Shown one piece after another: positions 20,215 through 30,699 of a stretch of 58,481 nt of DNA; position 1 is the stretch's first letter, and every line of letters begins with the position of its first letter. Source of the stretch: an uncultured Flavobacteriaceae bacterium (GTDB lineage Bacteria; Bacteroidota; Bacteroidia; Flavobacteriales; Flavobacteriaceae); the NCBI GenBank assembly GCA_905182575.1, contig CAJJCA010000005.1, positions 65,001-123,481 on the forward strand, read 5' to 3'. Position numbers and translations under genes: made by a program. A model generated the notes under the pieces. It was not told where the DNA came from and ran no database searches. It saw only the letters and a program-made list of their open reading frames with translations.

Positions 20215-23200
20215 ATGAGTTTCCTAAATTCGATTATTAAAACCTTTGTCGGGGATAAAACCAAAAAAGATCTGGCGTTGATCCACCCGATAGTTTCCAA
20301 AATAAATGAGCATTTTAATTCCTTTGAATCAATCAGTAATGATGAGTTGAGAGAAAAAACTGCAATTTTTAAAAACACAATTCAGAAAAACCTGAATGAA
20401 AACATTAATGGGATCAATGAAATAAAATCCCAAATTGAGAATACTCCTGACATTGATCAAAAAGAACTTTTATATCAAAAAATAGACGGCCTTAGTCTTG
20501 AAGGAGAGAAAATTATTGCAAGTACTTTGGAAGAAATTCTTCCTGAAGCCTTTGCTGTGGTAAAAGAAACTGCACGAAGGTTTGTCAATAATACACAAAT
20601 TGAGGTTACTGCCTCGGAGTTTGATCGAGCTATTTCTCAAGACAACAGCTATGTCAACCTCAAAGGAAATCAAGCGATTTGGTCCAACTCATGGGATGCA
20701 GCAGGAAAACCTATCGTTTGGGACATGGTTCATTATGACGTCCAACTGATTGGTGGTATTGCACTTCATCAAGGTAAAATTGCTGAGATGCATACAGGGG
20801 AAGGAAAAACACTGGTTGCGACGCTTCCGGTTTATCTTAACGCACTTACGGGAAAAGGAGTGCACTTGGTTACCGTAAATGATTATCTCGCCAAAAGAGA
20901 TAGCGCATGGATGGCCCCAATTTTTGAGTTCCACGGACTTAGTCTGGATTGTATTGATTATTACAAGCCCAACAGCCCGGAAAGAAGAAAAGCTTATCTA
21001 GCAGACATTACTTATGGCACAAACAATGAGTTTGGATTTGATTACCTGAGAGACAATATGGCGCATTCGCCAGACGATTTGGTACAACCCAAGCATCATT
21101 ATGCTATCGTAGATGAAGTGGATTCCGTACTGATTGATGATGCAAGAACTCCCTTAATTATTTCTGGACCCACACCCGAAGGAGACCGACATGAGTTTGA
21201 TGAACTTAAACCAAAAGTTTCCTCACTCGTTGCCGAGCAAAGAACCTATTTGACTGGGGTACTAGCAGAAGCCAAGAAAACTATTGCGGATGGAGACACC
21301 AAAGAAGGTGGTCTTTTATTGTTAAGAGTTTATAGAGGTTTACCAAAGAATAAAAGTCTTATTAAATTTTTAAGTCAAGAAGGAGTTAGACAATTACTTC
21401 AGAAAACTGAAAATCATTACATGCAAGACAACAATAGGGAAATGCCTGTTGTTGATGCGGAATTGTTGTTTACAATTGACGAAAAAAATAATCAAATTGA
21501 ACTTACTGACAAAGGGATTGAAGCTTTGTCGACTGACGGTGACGACCAAAACTTTTTTGTCCTTCCAGACATCGGAGGTGAGATTGCTAAAATAGAGAGT
21601 CAAGCCCTTGATTCTAAAAAGGAGAATTAAACTTAAGGAAAAATTATTTCAAGAATTCAGCATCAAAGGAGAGCGAATTCATTCTATGAACCAATTGCTA
21701 AAAGCCTACACGCTTTTTGAGAAAGATGTAGAATATGTGGTAATGGAAAATAAAGTCATGATCGTCGATGAGCAAACCGGTCGGATCATGGATGGAAGAC
21801 GATATTCTGATGGATTGCACCAAGCGATTGAGGCCAAAGAAAACGTAAAAATAGAAGCCGCAACACAAACTTTTGCTACGATTACACTCCAAAATTACTT
21901 TAGGATGTATGAGAAGCTAGCTGGGATGACAGGTACTGCCATCACAGAAGCCGGTGAATTCTGGGAAATTTATAAACTTGATGTAATCGAAATCCCCACG
22001 AATCGTCCGATTGCTAGAAAAGACAGGGAAGATTTAATTTATAAAACCAAAAGAGAAAAATACAATGCGGTGATTGACCAAGTAACAGAGCTTTCTCAGG
22101 CAGGAAGACCTGTTTTAATTGGTACTACATCGGTTGAAATCTCTGAATTGTTGAGTAAAATGCTTAACATCAGAAAAGTTCACCACAACGTGCTTAATGC
22201 AAAATTGCATAAGAAAGAAGCAGACATCGTCGCAGAAGCTGGTAACCCCGGAATAGTTACGATTGCCACAAACATGGCAGGAAGGGGAACAGACATCAAA
22301 CTCTCTGACGAAGTGAAAAGTGCAGGAGGACTGGCCATTGTGGGAACAGAAAGACACGATTCACGACGTGTAGACCGACAGCTTAGAGGTCGTTCTGGAA
22401 GACAAGGAGACCCAGGGGAGCTCACAGTTTTTCGTTTCTCTAGAAGACAACCTCATGCGGCTTTTTGGGTCAGAGCGAGTCGCCAAAGTAATGGATCGTA
22501 TGGGCTTGGAAGAAGGAGAAGTTATCCAGCACTCAATGATGACAAAATCCATTGAGCGTGCGCAGAAGAAAGTCGAAGAAAACAACTTTGGAATTAGAAA
22601 AAGATTGTTGGAATATGATGATGTGATGAGCGCACAACGTGAAGTCATTTACAAGAGAAGAAAACACGCCCTGAGCGGCAGTAGACTAAAATTAGACATT
22701 GCCAATATCCTCTACGATACTTGTGAGGAAATCGTGATAAACAATAAAGCGACTAACGATTACAAAAACTTTGAATTTGAAATCATTGGTAATTTTTCTA
22801 TCTCCTCCCCTATTGATGAAAACGAATTTACAGAAGCTCCTGAAATTGAGAGTATCAACAAATTATATGAAACCCTAAGTAAACATTATATTTCAAAGAT
22901 TGAATCTAGTGCTGCTTTAGCTTTCCCTGTAATAAAAGATGTCTTTGAGCGTCCCGGGAATAAGTTTGAGCGAATCGTTGTTCCATTTACAGACGGCGTG
23001 AAAACTCTAAATGTGGTAACGAATCTTGAAAAGGCATACAACAGTGCTGGAAAGCATTTGGTTGAAGACTTTGAGAGAAACATTACCCTTGCACTTATTG
23101 ACGAAGCATGGAAAACTCATCTTCGCAAGATGGATGAATTAAAACAATCGGTTCAGCTGGCTGTTCATGAGCAAAAGGACCCACTGCTTATCTATAAATT

Positions 23201-23579
23201 TGAATCCTTCGAATTATTCAAATCGATGATCAATGGATTGAATCGTGAAGTACTTTCCTTTTTATTTAAAGGAGGGCTGCCCTCTCAAAGTGAGACTAAA
23301 ATTCAAGAAGCGAAAAGAGCTGTCGCACCCAAGGGATATAGAACTTCTAAAGATGAATCGCTCAATACCGAAGAGCTTGCACAAAGAAACAGAAGTGCCG
23401 GTGCATCTGCTGGTCAGCGACAGAATACGGTTGTAGAAACAATCGTCCGGGATCAACCTAAAATTGGTCGTAACGATAAAGTGGTAGTCAAAAACGTAGT
23501 GACCGGTGAAACCAAAACCCTCAAATTCAAACAAGCCGAACCCCTAATAAATAAAGGGGAATGGGTAATCAGTAACTAA
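20215..23579 (+). CDS. secA: preprotein translocase ATPase SecA, frameshifted
   Basis: The motor ATPase that pushes unfolded proteins through SecYEG. The start [20 protein letters not shown] is typical of Bacteroidota. Walker A is in [14 protein letters not shown], the [14 protein letters not shown] block is motif [12 protein letters not shown] and [14 protein letters not shown] form the second ATPase lobe, and the helical scaffold follows. Two frameshifts occur: near 21620-21640, after SQALDSKKE, and near 22415, where removing one G from GGGG restores [20 protein letters not shown]. Joined length is about 1,120 residues, normal for the phylum. The tail has no cysteine-rich zinc motif. It must be functional in a living cell, so the breaks are probably errors. 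Confidence 0.96.
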
Positions 23580-23659
23580 ACTTATTTTACCTCAACAATG
23601 TTCTTTTTAGTGAAAAGAATATAAAATTGTAATTTGGATACTTCAAAAATGTTTTGATT

Positions 23660-24919
23660 ATGGAGACTTATGCGAGAGTTTTACTATGGATTGTGCCTTT
23701 TTTCATAGTTATGATTTTGGTTGAAATCATTTATGGTCATTTAAAAAACAAACAGACACACAATCTAATGGATACGATTTCGAGCTTGAGCTCGGGAATG
23801 ACAAACATCCTTAAAGACATTTTAGGACTTGTAGTGGTTGTAATCTCTTACCCTTATCTGGTTTCAAAGCTCTCTTTTTTCAACATAGAAAATAGTGTTT
23901 TAATTTACATCTTGGCTTTTATATTCATTGATTTTTCTGGTTATTGGAATCACCGTTTAAATCATAAAATAAATTTTTTCTGGAATCAACATATCATACA
24001 TCACAGCAGTGAAGAATTTAATTTGGCCTGTGCGTTAAGACAAAGCATTTCAGATCTTATTGGTTATGCTGCACTTTTCCTAATTCCGGCTGCCTTCTTT
24101 GGGGTTCCGCATGAGGTGATTATTTTGCTCGCTCCCCTTCATCTTTTTGGACAATTTTGGTACCATACCCAACACATAGGTAAAATGGGATTTTTAGAGT
24201 ATTTTCTGGTAACACCTTCACAGCATAGAGTTCACCATGCCATTAACCCCATTTATATTGACAAAAATCTTGCACCGATTTTTTGTGTTTGGGACCGCTG
24301 GTTTGGAACATTCCAAGAAGAATTGGAAGAAGAACCTCCTGTTTATGGAGTACTAAAACCTGTAAGGACATGGAACCCAGTCGTGATTAACTTCCAACAC
24401 CTCTGGGGCTTAATCTGTGATGCCTGGCACACGAAAAGCTGGAAAGAAAAACTAACCCTTTGGTGGCGACCTACAGGTTATAGACCACAAGACGTAATTG
24501 AAAAATATCCGAGGGAAGCAATAAAAGATATATTTTCAATTGAAAAATACAACCCTACAACAACTTTGGATCAAAAAATATGGGCTGTCTTTCAATGGGT
24601 TTTTACCACATGCATGTTGTTGTTATTACTACTCAATTATAGTGAATTTTCTAATACTCAAAGATTGCTTTTCGGGGCACTTATACTACTTAGTATTTTC
24701 ACTTATTCTGCACTAATGGATGGCTATCAATGGGCATTGTTTTTAGAATACACAAGAAACCTATTAGGTCTTGCATTCTTTCTACTTCCCTCTCAAGAGT
24801 TATTCTTTATGACGAATATTCCTTTTATTTATTATTTTGGAGTTGCTTATTTTTCTATCAGCCTAGCAAGTCTGATCTGGATGAATGCAAAAAGTAAATT
24901 AATTATTAATGAAGTCTAA
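23660..24919 (+). CDS. fatty acid hydroxylase family, alkylglycerol monooxygenase-like
   Basis: A ~419-residue membrane di-iron hydroxylase. The eight-His signature is present: HRLNH (about residue 108), HIIHHSSEEFN and HRVHH. The HHSSEEFNLACALRQS stretch is closest to alkylglycerol monooxygenase (TMEM195/AGMO), which cleaves ether lipids, rather than to sterol desaturases, but the substrate here is unproven. Eight or more hydrophobic segments are spread along the chain. ATG 23660 is preferred over a TTG six bases earlier. The gene overlaps the next by 11 bp and belongs to a hydroxylase-glycosyltransferase-sulfatase unit. Confidence 0.85.
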   Translation: METYARVLLWIVPFFIVMILVEIIYGHLKNKQTHNLMDTISSLSSGMTNILKDILGLVVVVISYPYLVSKLSFFNIENSVLIYILAFIFIDFSGYWNHRLNHKINFFWNQHIIHHSSEEFNLACALRQSISDLIGYAALFLIPAAFFGVPHEVIILLAPLHLFGQFWYHTQHIGKMGFLEYFLVTPSQHRVHHAINPIYIDKNLAPIFCVWDRWFGTFQEELEEEPPVYGVLKPVRTWNPVVINFQHLWGLICDAWHTKSWKEKLTLWWRPTGYRPQDVIEKYPREAIKDIFSIEKYNPTTTLDQKIWAVFQWVFTTCMLLLLLLNYSEFSNTQRLLFGALILLSIFTYSALMDGYQWALFLEYTRNLLGLAFFLLPSQELFFMTNIPFIYYFGVAYFSISLASLIWMNAKSKLIINEV

Positions 24920-26042
24920 AAAAAGAATTCTTCTTTTAGGCCCAGCACACCCCTACAGAGGGGGTATTGCAGATACTCAAAATGCATTTGCTAAAAGCTT
25001 GCAAGAAAATGGTCATGAGGTAATTCTTTTCACATTTACATTCCAATATCCTAAGTTTTTATTTCCTGGAAAAACTCAATTGACCAGTAATCCAGCACCC
25101 ACAAAATTAAATATCCAAAGAAAAATTCACAGCTGTAACCCATTCAATTGGGCAAAAACGGCTCGAGCAATCAATCAGATAAATCCTGATGTCGTTTTCT
25201 TTCGTTATTGGACACCTTTTTTAGCGCCTTGCTGGCAGGGTATTGCAAAAGGACTTCCGAATAAAATTAAAACAATCGCTTTGGTTGACAACTGGTTGCC
25301 ACACGAAAGAAAGCCTTGGGACAATTTGTTGAATAATTATTTTGGCAAAAAAATGGATGGCTTTGCAACCTTATCTGGTCATGTTGGAGAACAAATTTCT
25401 TCGGTAGGATTCGACAAACCAGTTTGGTTTGGTTTTCACCCAATCGCTGATGACCTTCTCCCTGCCATTTCAAAAGAAGAAGCACGTGATCGATTGGATT
25501 GGCCTCAGGGAAAAAAAATTGTTTTATTTTTTGGCTTAATACGAAAGTACAAAGGACTTGACCTTTTGATTAAAGCTTTTTCAAAACCACCATTAAAAGA
25601 TAAAAATGTCTTGCTGGCTATTGTTGGAGAAAGCTATGAAGACCAGGAGGTATATGAAAATTTGATTTCTAAATTAGATTGGGTTGATACCCTCACCGAC
25701 TTCAATTTTGCTGATATGGAAAAAACACGTCACGTTATTTGTGCAGCTGACGTGGTTGCTCAAACCTATCGCTCAGCAACACAAAGCGGTGTCACACCAC
25801 TCGCCTACCAATACCAAACTCCAATTCTGGTGAGTGACATTCCTGGGCTTAAAGCCCCAATATTGACAGATGACTCTGGGAGTGTGTCTTCTATAAATTC
25901 AGAAGATATTGCATCAAAAATTGCAGCTTTGATTGAAACAGACCAACTCCAACATCACATTAATCAAATCAAAAAAGCATTACCAAAATACCGTTGGAAA
26001 ACCTTTAGTGAAAACCTAATGACATTTATTGAAACTTTATAA
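24909..26042 (+). CDS. glycosyltransferase, GT4-like
   Basis: A 377-residue two-domain GT-B protein. The N-terminal domain begins RILLLGPAHPYRGGIADTQ, a glycine-rich acceptor-side loop. The C-terminal domain has VLFFGLIRKYKGLDLLIKAF, the sugar-nucleotide region typical of GT4, and TQSGVTPLAYQY, which covers the usual E-x7-E site, although the usual Glu is not evident. No signal peptide. It overlaps the hydroxylase gene by 11 bp and lies 16 bp before the sulfatase gene, so all three are likely translated from one message. Donor and acceptor are unknown; a lipid acceptor would fit the neighbours. Confidence 0.85.
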   Translation: MKSKKRILLLGPAHPYRGGIADTQNAFAKSLQENGHEVILFTFTFQYPKFLFPGKTQLTSNPAPTKLNIQRKIHSCNPFNWAKTARAINQINPDVVFFRYWTPFLAPCWQGIAKGLPNKIKTIALVDNWLPHERKPWDNLLNNYFGKKMDGFATLSGHVGEQISSVGFDKPVWFGFHPIADDLLPAISKEEARDRLDWPQGKKIVLFFGLIRKYKGLDLLIKAFSKPPLKDKNVLLAIVGESYEDQEVYENLISKLDWVDTLTDFNFADMEKTRHVICAADVVAQTYRSATQSGVTPLAYQYQTPILVSDIPGLKAPILTDDSGSVSSINSEDIASKIAALIETDQLQHHINQIKKALPKYRWKTFSENLMTFIETL

Positions 26043-26058
26043 TATTAAAAATAATCAA

Positions 26059-27510
26059 ATGACTAATTTTATTAAAATCACATGTATTTCATTGCTAATG
26101 ATTGCATGTAGCGAAACTAAAAAACAAAAAATTACGACTCCCCCAAATGTGGTAATAATCTTTACGGATGATCAAGGTTATCAGGACTTGGGTAGTTTTG
26201 GCTCTCCAAACATCAAAACGCCACATCTAGATCAGATGGCGAAAGAAGGGATTCGTCTTACTGATTTTTATGCTGCACAAGCAGTTTGTTCCGCCTCGCG
26301 CGCTGCTTTGTTAACAGGATGTTATCCCAATAGAATTGGAATTGAAGGGGCACTATTCCCTCATCAAAAAATTGGTCTTAATCCTGAAGAAACTACAATG
26401 GCTGAAATGCTTAAAACAAGAGGTTACAAGACAGGAATGTTTGGTAAATGGCATTTGGGTCACCTTCCTAAATTCTTGCCCAACAACCATGGTTTTGATG
26501 AATTTATGGGCACTCCTTACTCAAATGACATGTGGCCTGTAGATTTCAACGGAGTACAAGTAGACTCATTGAATAGAAAAATAAAGTTTCCGCAATTACC
26601 CTTTTTAAAGAATGGTAAGAAAATAAAGGAAATTAGAACCCTAGAAGATCAAGATCAACTCACCACTGAGCTCACCGAAGCTGCAGTAGATTTTATTAAA
26701 AGAAATAAAAACAATCCGTTTTTTCTATATGTTCCCCACCCGATGCCCCATGTTCCTCTTGGTGTTTCTGATAAATTCAGGGGAAAAAGTGAACAAGGAA
26801 TGTATGGTGATGTAATCATGGAAATTGATTGGTCAGTGGGTCAAATATTAAAAACATTAAAAGAAAACAACCTCCACGAAAATACTTTGGTGATATTCAC
26901 CAGTGACAATGGTCCTTGGCTTAATTTCGGAAATCATGCGGGAAGTGCGCTTCCGCTTAGGGAAGGTAAAGGAACCGCACTGGAAGGTGGACAAAGAGAG
27001 CCTTGTGTGATTTATTTTCCAAGTAAAATAAAGCCAGGAAGAACACTCAGTACGCCAATGATGACCATTGATCTTTTACCTACAATTGCAGAAATTACTG
27101 GCAGTCAATTACCAGAAAAGAAAATCGATGGGAAAAGCGTTTGGAATATTTGGACGGGGGAAACAGAAGAAAGTCCACATGAAGCTTATTTTTTCTATTA
27201 TAAATCCAACGAATTGCACGGGGTGCGTTACAAAAACTGGAAACTCTATTTTCCACATTCCTACAGGACGTTGAACGGAAGAGAAGCTGGTGCAGATGCT
27301 TTTCCTGTAAATTATGAAATGCTAAATTTTAATAAAATTGCACTTTATGATTTATCTAAAGACATTAGCGAAACCAACGACATTGCGTCTGAAAACCCTA
27401 AAATAGTTGCTAAAATAAAAATTCTTGCTGATGAAATGCGATCTGAATTAGGGGATCGACTCTATGCGATCGAGGGAAGTGAAAATAGACCTATTGGAAG
27501 AGTTGAATAA
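26059..27510 (+). CDS. lipoprotein sulfatase (type I, formylglycine)
   Basis: A 483-residue sulfatase. ATG 26059 gives a lipoprotein signal (LLMIAC, Cys17), so the enzyme is probably membrane-anchored outside the cytoplasm. The metal site starts with D37-D38 in IFTDDQGYQD. The C77-S-A-S-R81 motif is the Cys-type C-x-(P/A)-x-R sequence that a sulfatase-maturing enzyme turns into formylglycine. GKWHLGH and FTSDNGPW complete the active site. It removes sulfate esters from sugars or lipids; the substrate is unknown. It is the last gene of the hydroxylase-glycosyltransferase-sulfatase unit. Marine Bacteroidota often carry such enzymes for algal polysaccharides, but no polysaccharide locus is seen here. 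Confidence 0.92.
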   Translation: MTNFIKITCISLLMIACSETKKQKITTPPNVVIIFTDDQGYQDLGSFGSPNIKTPHLDQMAKEGIRLTDFYAAQAVCSASRAALLTGCYPNRIGIEGALFPHQKIGLNPEETTMAEMLKTRGYKTGMFGKWHLGHLPKFLPNNHGFDEFMGTPYSNDMWPVDFNGVQVDSLNRKIKFPQLPFLKNGKKIKEIRTLEDQDQLTTELTEAAVDFIKRNKNNPFFLYVPHPMPHVPLGVSDKFRGKSEQGMYGDVIMEIDWSVGQILKTLKENNLHENTLVIFTSDNGPWLNFGNHAGSALPLREGKGTALEGGQREPCVIYFPSKIKPGRTLSTPMMTIDLLPTIAEITGSQLPEKKIDGKSVWNIWTGETEESPHEAYFFYYKSNELHGVRYKNWKLYFPHSYRTLNGREAGADAFPVNYEMLNFNKIALYDLSKDISETNDIASENPKIVAKIKILADEMRSELGDRLYAIEGSENRPIGRVE

Positions 27511-27634
27511 TTATTTTATAAAATAAATCAAACTTAAAACTTGATTATTAGATTTAAAAAGTGATTTTAAAAAAATTTATTTTTTTTATATTTCACATAT
27601 TTTATTATATAAAATTCCCTAATTCTTATATATA

Positions 27635-27805
27635 ATGAATAAATTTTTATTCCTACTCCTCCTTTTCCCTATAATTGCTATTGGCCAAATTCAAGAAGTA
27701 AACAGCGAAGAGCTCCTTGGTAAATTGATTGGACAATTAAAAAATGGTTATGGCGACTCTGGGGTAAGCCTTAGAAATAAAAACAATCGCTATGTTTTCA
27801 CATAA
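27635..27805 (+). CDS. small exported peptide or gene remnant
   Basis: A 56-residue ORF with a convincing signal peptide: MNKFLFLLLLFPIIAIGQ, cleaved after the IG-Q border seen in many flavobacterial exported proteins. The mature part would be only ~38 residues (QIQEVNSEELLGKLIG and onward) and ends at TAA 27803. Sequence after the stop is AT-rich and degenerate, so this may be the start of a decayed larger exported protein. I do not recognise a family. Confidence 0.45.
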   Translation: MNKFLFLLLLFPIIAIGQIQEVNSEELLGKLIGQLKNGYGDSGVSLRNKNNRYVFT

Positions 27806-28143
27806 AGAAACCGACGCTTCGATCATTTAACACAATACGGTACTTTTTAATTTAAATGCTCTATGGACGAGCTTGACTTATTCTTCAATTATTTGGTTTC
27901 AAATCTTGATAGTGTAAGCAGAAAAAGAAGATTTATTGAGGAAACATTGAAAATTACTACAGGGATTCTTCAATTAAATTTCAATAGACGCTTGGAAAAT
28001 AATTATGTTCAAATAATGCATACTCCAAAAAAATTGATGGTTTAGAACAACTCCTGCCCATAAACAAGAAACAATTGTTTAAACTATTCGGAAAACAAAA
28101 GAGCTTTTTAAAAAACTTCTCCAATTTGCATTGGTTAATGTAG
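27806..28143. pseudogene. degenerate coding remnant
   Basis: A 60-codon stretch at 27863-28045 on the plus strand (MDELDLFFNYLVSNLDSVSR at its start) is protein-like but has no recognisable family. Together with the signal-peptide ORF before it, it may be what remains of one exported protein with several breaks. The remaining bases hold no clear gene. It lies directly against the broken PhyH gene on the other strand. Confidence 0.35.
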
Positions 28144-28920
28144 TTATGGATAGAGGATTGGATTTAATGGACTATCAATTACGGTATCTACTGAAACACC
28201 AGGACACCAAGTTTCCCAATCATTTTGTTAACCATCATTTTCAGGTTTCTTTAGTCGCGTTTCCTTATCCATATAGATCACTGTCATAACCCGACGCATT
28301 TCATCAGTACTGTTTGCACCTGCGCGATGAAATACCCATCCGGAATGAAAACTGACTTCGCCTAAATCAAAAGGCTCAGTAATGTGCTTAAAGTCAGTGA
28401 CTCTTAATCTATTTTCAATTATCTCTTCACTACTGTCACTTATACCCAAATCTCTTCCTTCTTGAATTTGATGACTTCCTGCGCTAAACTCCAGTGGACC
28501 TATGTTTTTCGGAATCGCTTGAAGTGGAATCCATGCCGTAATGGTTCGATCGTTGTCCAAAGGCCAATAATATTGATCAGCATGCCAAGGTGTAATACCA
28601 CCATGAGCTTCTTTGTATAAAGCTTGATCATGATACATGCTAACGCCTCAACTTCCATTAATGTTTCTGCAATTTTAGCCAAACGTTTTGAAAAAAAAAT
28701 TCTTTTACCTGTTCATCCTTTCGCCACAAATTAAACAATTGTAAAATGCTTTACCGTAGGTATCTCTTTTTTCCATTGGCCTAGCGTTTTTATTTAATCG
28801 ATTTACGGCCCTGTCGATGAAACCCCCATAATAATCCAATACTTCTTTAGAAAAAACCTGCTTTAACTTGATGTAGCGGATTTTTTTGATAAAAGTCAAT
28901 GGCAGACTGATCCAGAGCAT
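28144..28920 (-). pseudogene. phytanoyl-CoA dioxygenase family (PhyH), broken
   Basis: An Fe(II)/2-oxoglutarate dioxygenase fold is readable across three frames: LDQSAIDFYQKNPLHQVKAG, SKEVLDYYGGFIDRAVNRLN, then MYHDQALYKEAHGGITPWHA with the metal-binding HxD (HAD in WHADQYYWP), and the distal His in GWVFHRAGAN. After GAAAATGATGGT an in-frame TAA (28228) interrupts the gene. The same frame continues as QNDWETWCPGVSVDTVIDSP to a stop at 28144, the expected family tail. There is no ATG in the N-terminal frame. One nonsense codon plus at least three frame changes suggest a pseudogene, though the high frameshift rate nearby leaves doubt. The substrate is unknown. Confidence 0.7.
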
Positions 28921-29076
28921 AATGGGTAGCTGATTAATTGAAGTACTGGATGAAAAATTAGATTTGAATCTAAAGTTAAATAATTTTTAAAGGCTTGAAA
29001 ATCTCAAAGAATAAAAATGTCTAAAAAACAATTCAAAATAAATTTGATTAAATTGAGTCTAAAATTTAATAAAAAC

Positions 29077-30438
29077 ATGGAACGAAAAATTATTTTAAGC
29101 GAAAAAGAAATCCCAGATAAATGGTATAATATCGTTGCAGATATGCCTAACAAACCCCTACCGCCTTTAAATCCCGGCACTCGTGAACCGATAGGCCCAG
29201 AGGCTTTAGCTCCTTTGTTCCCAATGGAATTGATTAAACAGGAAGTAAGTATGGAAAAATATATTGACATTCCTGATGAGGTGAGAAATATCTACGGCAT
29301 GTGGCGTCCGACGCCTGTTTACCGAGCTTACAATCTTGAAAAAGCACTGGATACTCCCGCAAAAATATATTACAAATATGAGGGAGTAAGTCCAACTGGA
29401 TCTCACAAACCCAACACTGCCGTAGCGCAAGCCTATTATAATAAGCAAGAGGGAATCAAAAAAATCACCACCGAAACCGGTGCAGGCCAGTGGGGAAGTG
29501 CCTTAAGTTTTGCTTGTCAACACTTCGGTATTGAGTGTGAAGTTTTTATGGTTAAACTCTCCTATTTACACAAACCCCATCGTAAAGTGATGATGAATAC
29601 TTGGGGAGCTACCGTCCACCCTTCTCCTTCAAATGCTACTGAAATAGGGAAAAAAATATTAGCCGAAAACCCTGATACAACTGGGTCATTGGGGATTGCC
29701 ATTTCTGAGGCCGTGGAACGTGCCGCAACAAATGATGATACAAAATATGCACTTGGAAGTGTATTAAATCATGTTAAATTGCACCAAACCATTATCGGTC
29801 AAGAAGCGATACTGCAAATGGAAAAAGCGGGAGACCTGCCAGATGTTGTTATTGCTCCTTTTGGAGGAGGATCCAATTTTGCAGGTTTAGCATTTCCCTT
29901 TTTAAGGTTGAACTTTGAGGAGGGTAAATCCATTAGGTGTATCGCAAGCGAGCCAGCTTCTTGTCCAAAACTAACCCGCGGACAATTCAGATACGACTTT
30001 GGAGACACCGCTGGGATGACTCCCTTGCTTCCAATGTATACTTTGGGACACGACTTTGTTCCTGCACCAATTCATGCAGGAGGATTGCGCTATCATGGTG
30101 CAGGCGTCATTGTGAGTCAATTGCTTAAGGATAAATTAATTGAAGCCAGATCTCATGACAATTTAGAAGTATTCGAAGCAGGAGTGAAATTTGCAAAAGC
30201 TGAGGGGATTATTCCTGCTCCAGAAGCGAATCATGGAATTGCTACTGCCATTGCAGAAGCAGAACGTTGCAAAAGAGAAGGGAAATCAGAAACGATTTTA
30301 TTCAACCTTTGTGGGCATGGAAATTTTGACATGAAAGCCTATGAAGATTATTTTGCCGGAAAGATTGTGAAACACGAATTGAGCAAAGCAGAAATTGATG
30401 CTTCTTTGGCCAAGCTTGACACACCGTTAATTCCATAA
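29077..30438 (+). CDS. TrpB2-type tryptophan synthase beta-like protein
   Basis: A 453-residue PLP enzyme of the TrpB2 subgroup, longer than standard TrpB, which joins indole and serine or acts on phosphoserine in some members. The PLP lysine is in the GSHKPN motif, preceded by YYKYEGVSPT. ETGAGQWGSAL is the catalytic Glu/Gly loop, GGGSNFAG binds the cofactor phosphate, and HAGGLRYHG and NLCGHGNFD follow. ATG 29077 (MERKIILSEKEIPDKWYN) is chosen over one 60 bp upstream because homology starts there. No trpA or other trp gene is nearby. It is intact, between two decayed genes. Confidence 0.9.
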   Translation: MERKIILSEKEIPDKWYNIVADMPNKPLPPLNPGTREPIGPEALAPLFPMELIKQEVSMEKYIDIPDEVRNIYGMWRPTPVYRAYNLEKALDTPAKIYYKYEGVSPTGSHKPNTAVAQAYYNKQEGIKKITTETGAGQWGSALSFACQHFGIECEVFMVKLSYLHKPHRKVMMNTWGATVHPSPSNATEIGKKILAENPDTTGSLGIAISEAVERAATNDDTKYALGSVLNHVKLHQTIIGQEAILQMEKAGDLPDVVIAPFGGGSNFAGLAFPFLRLNFEEGKSIRCIASEPASCPKLTRGQFRYDFGDTAGMTPLLPMYTLGHDFVPAPIHAGGLRYHGAGVIVSQLLKDKLIEARSHDNLEVFEAGVKFAKAEGIIPAPEANHGIATAIAEAERCKREGKSETILFNLCGHGNFDMKAYEDYFAGKIVKHELSKAEIDASLAKLDTPLIP

Positions 30439-30461
30439 TTACTTAAATATTAATAGCTGAG

Positions 30462-30493
30462 AAAAGCTTAAATCTTAGGGTTTAAGCTTTTTT
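30462..30493 (+). terminator. intrinsic terminator after trpB2-type gene
   Basis: AAAAGCTTAAA and TTTAAGCTTTT form a perfect 11-bp stem around an 8-nt loop, followed by further T residues. It begins 23 bp after the stop codon of the trpB2-type gene. Confidence 0.8.
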
Positions 30494-30699
30494 AATTATG
30501 TCCAAAAAACCATATTTACCCTCACCTGTTTACAGAGATAAACCGATTCATTTCCAAATAGCATTGAGGGGTTAATCTCGTTCAAACAATCCATACTACT
30601 ACTCTCATTGATTGTTTAGCGCATTACTTCCCAACAAACCAAATCATTTTAAAGTTAATTTGGAAAAGAAATTGATTTTTTTGAAAATTAACTGAATTT
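30494..30699. other. gap without a clear gene
   Basis: About 200 bp of AT-rich sequence between a terminator and the broken PNPOx gene. No promoter, RNA or coding frame could be supported. Confidence 0.4.

Noticed and set aside
20215-23579. Programmed frameshifting in secA or other split genes
   Set aside because: No slippery heptamer with a downstream structure was evident, the breaks differ between genes, and most sit in simple homopolymers.
26059-27510. Polysaccharide utilisation locus around the sulfatase
   Set aside because: No SusC/SusD pair or glycoside hydrolase lies in the neighbourhood.
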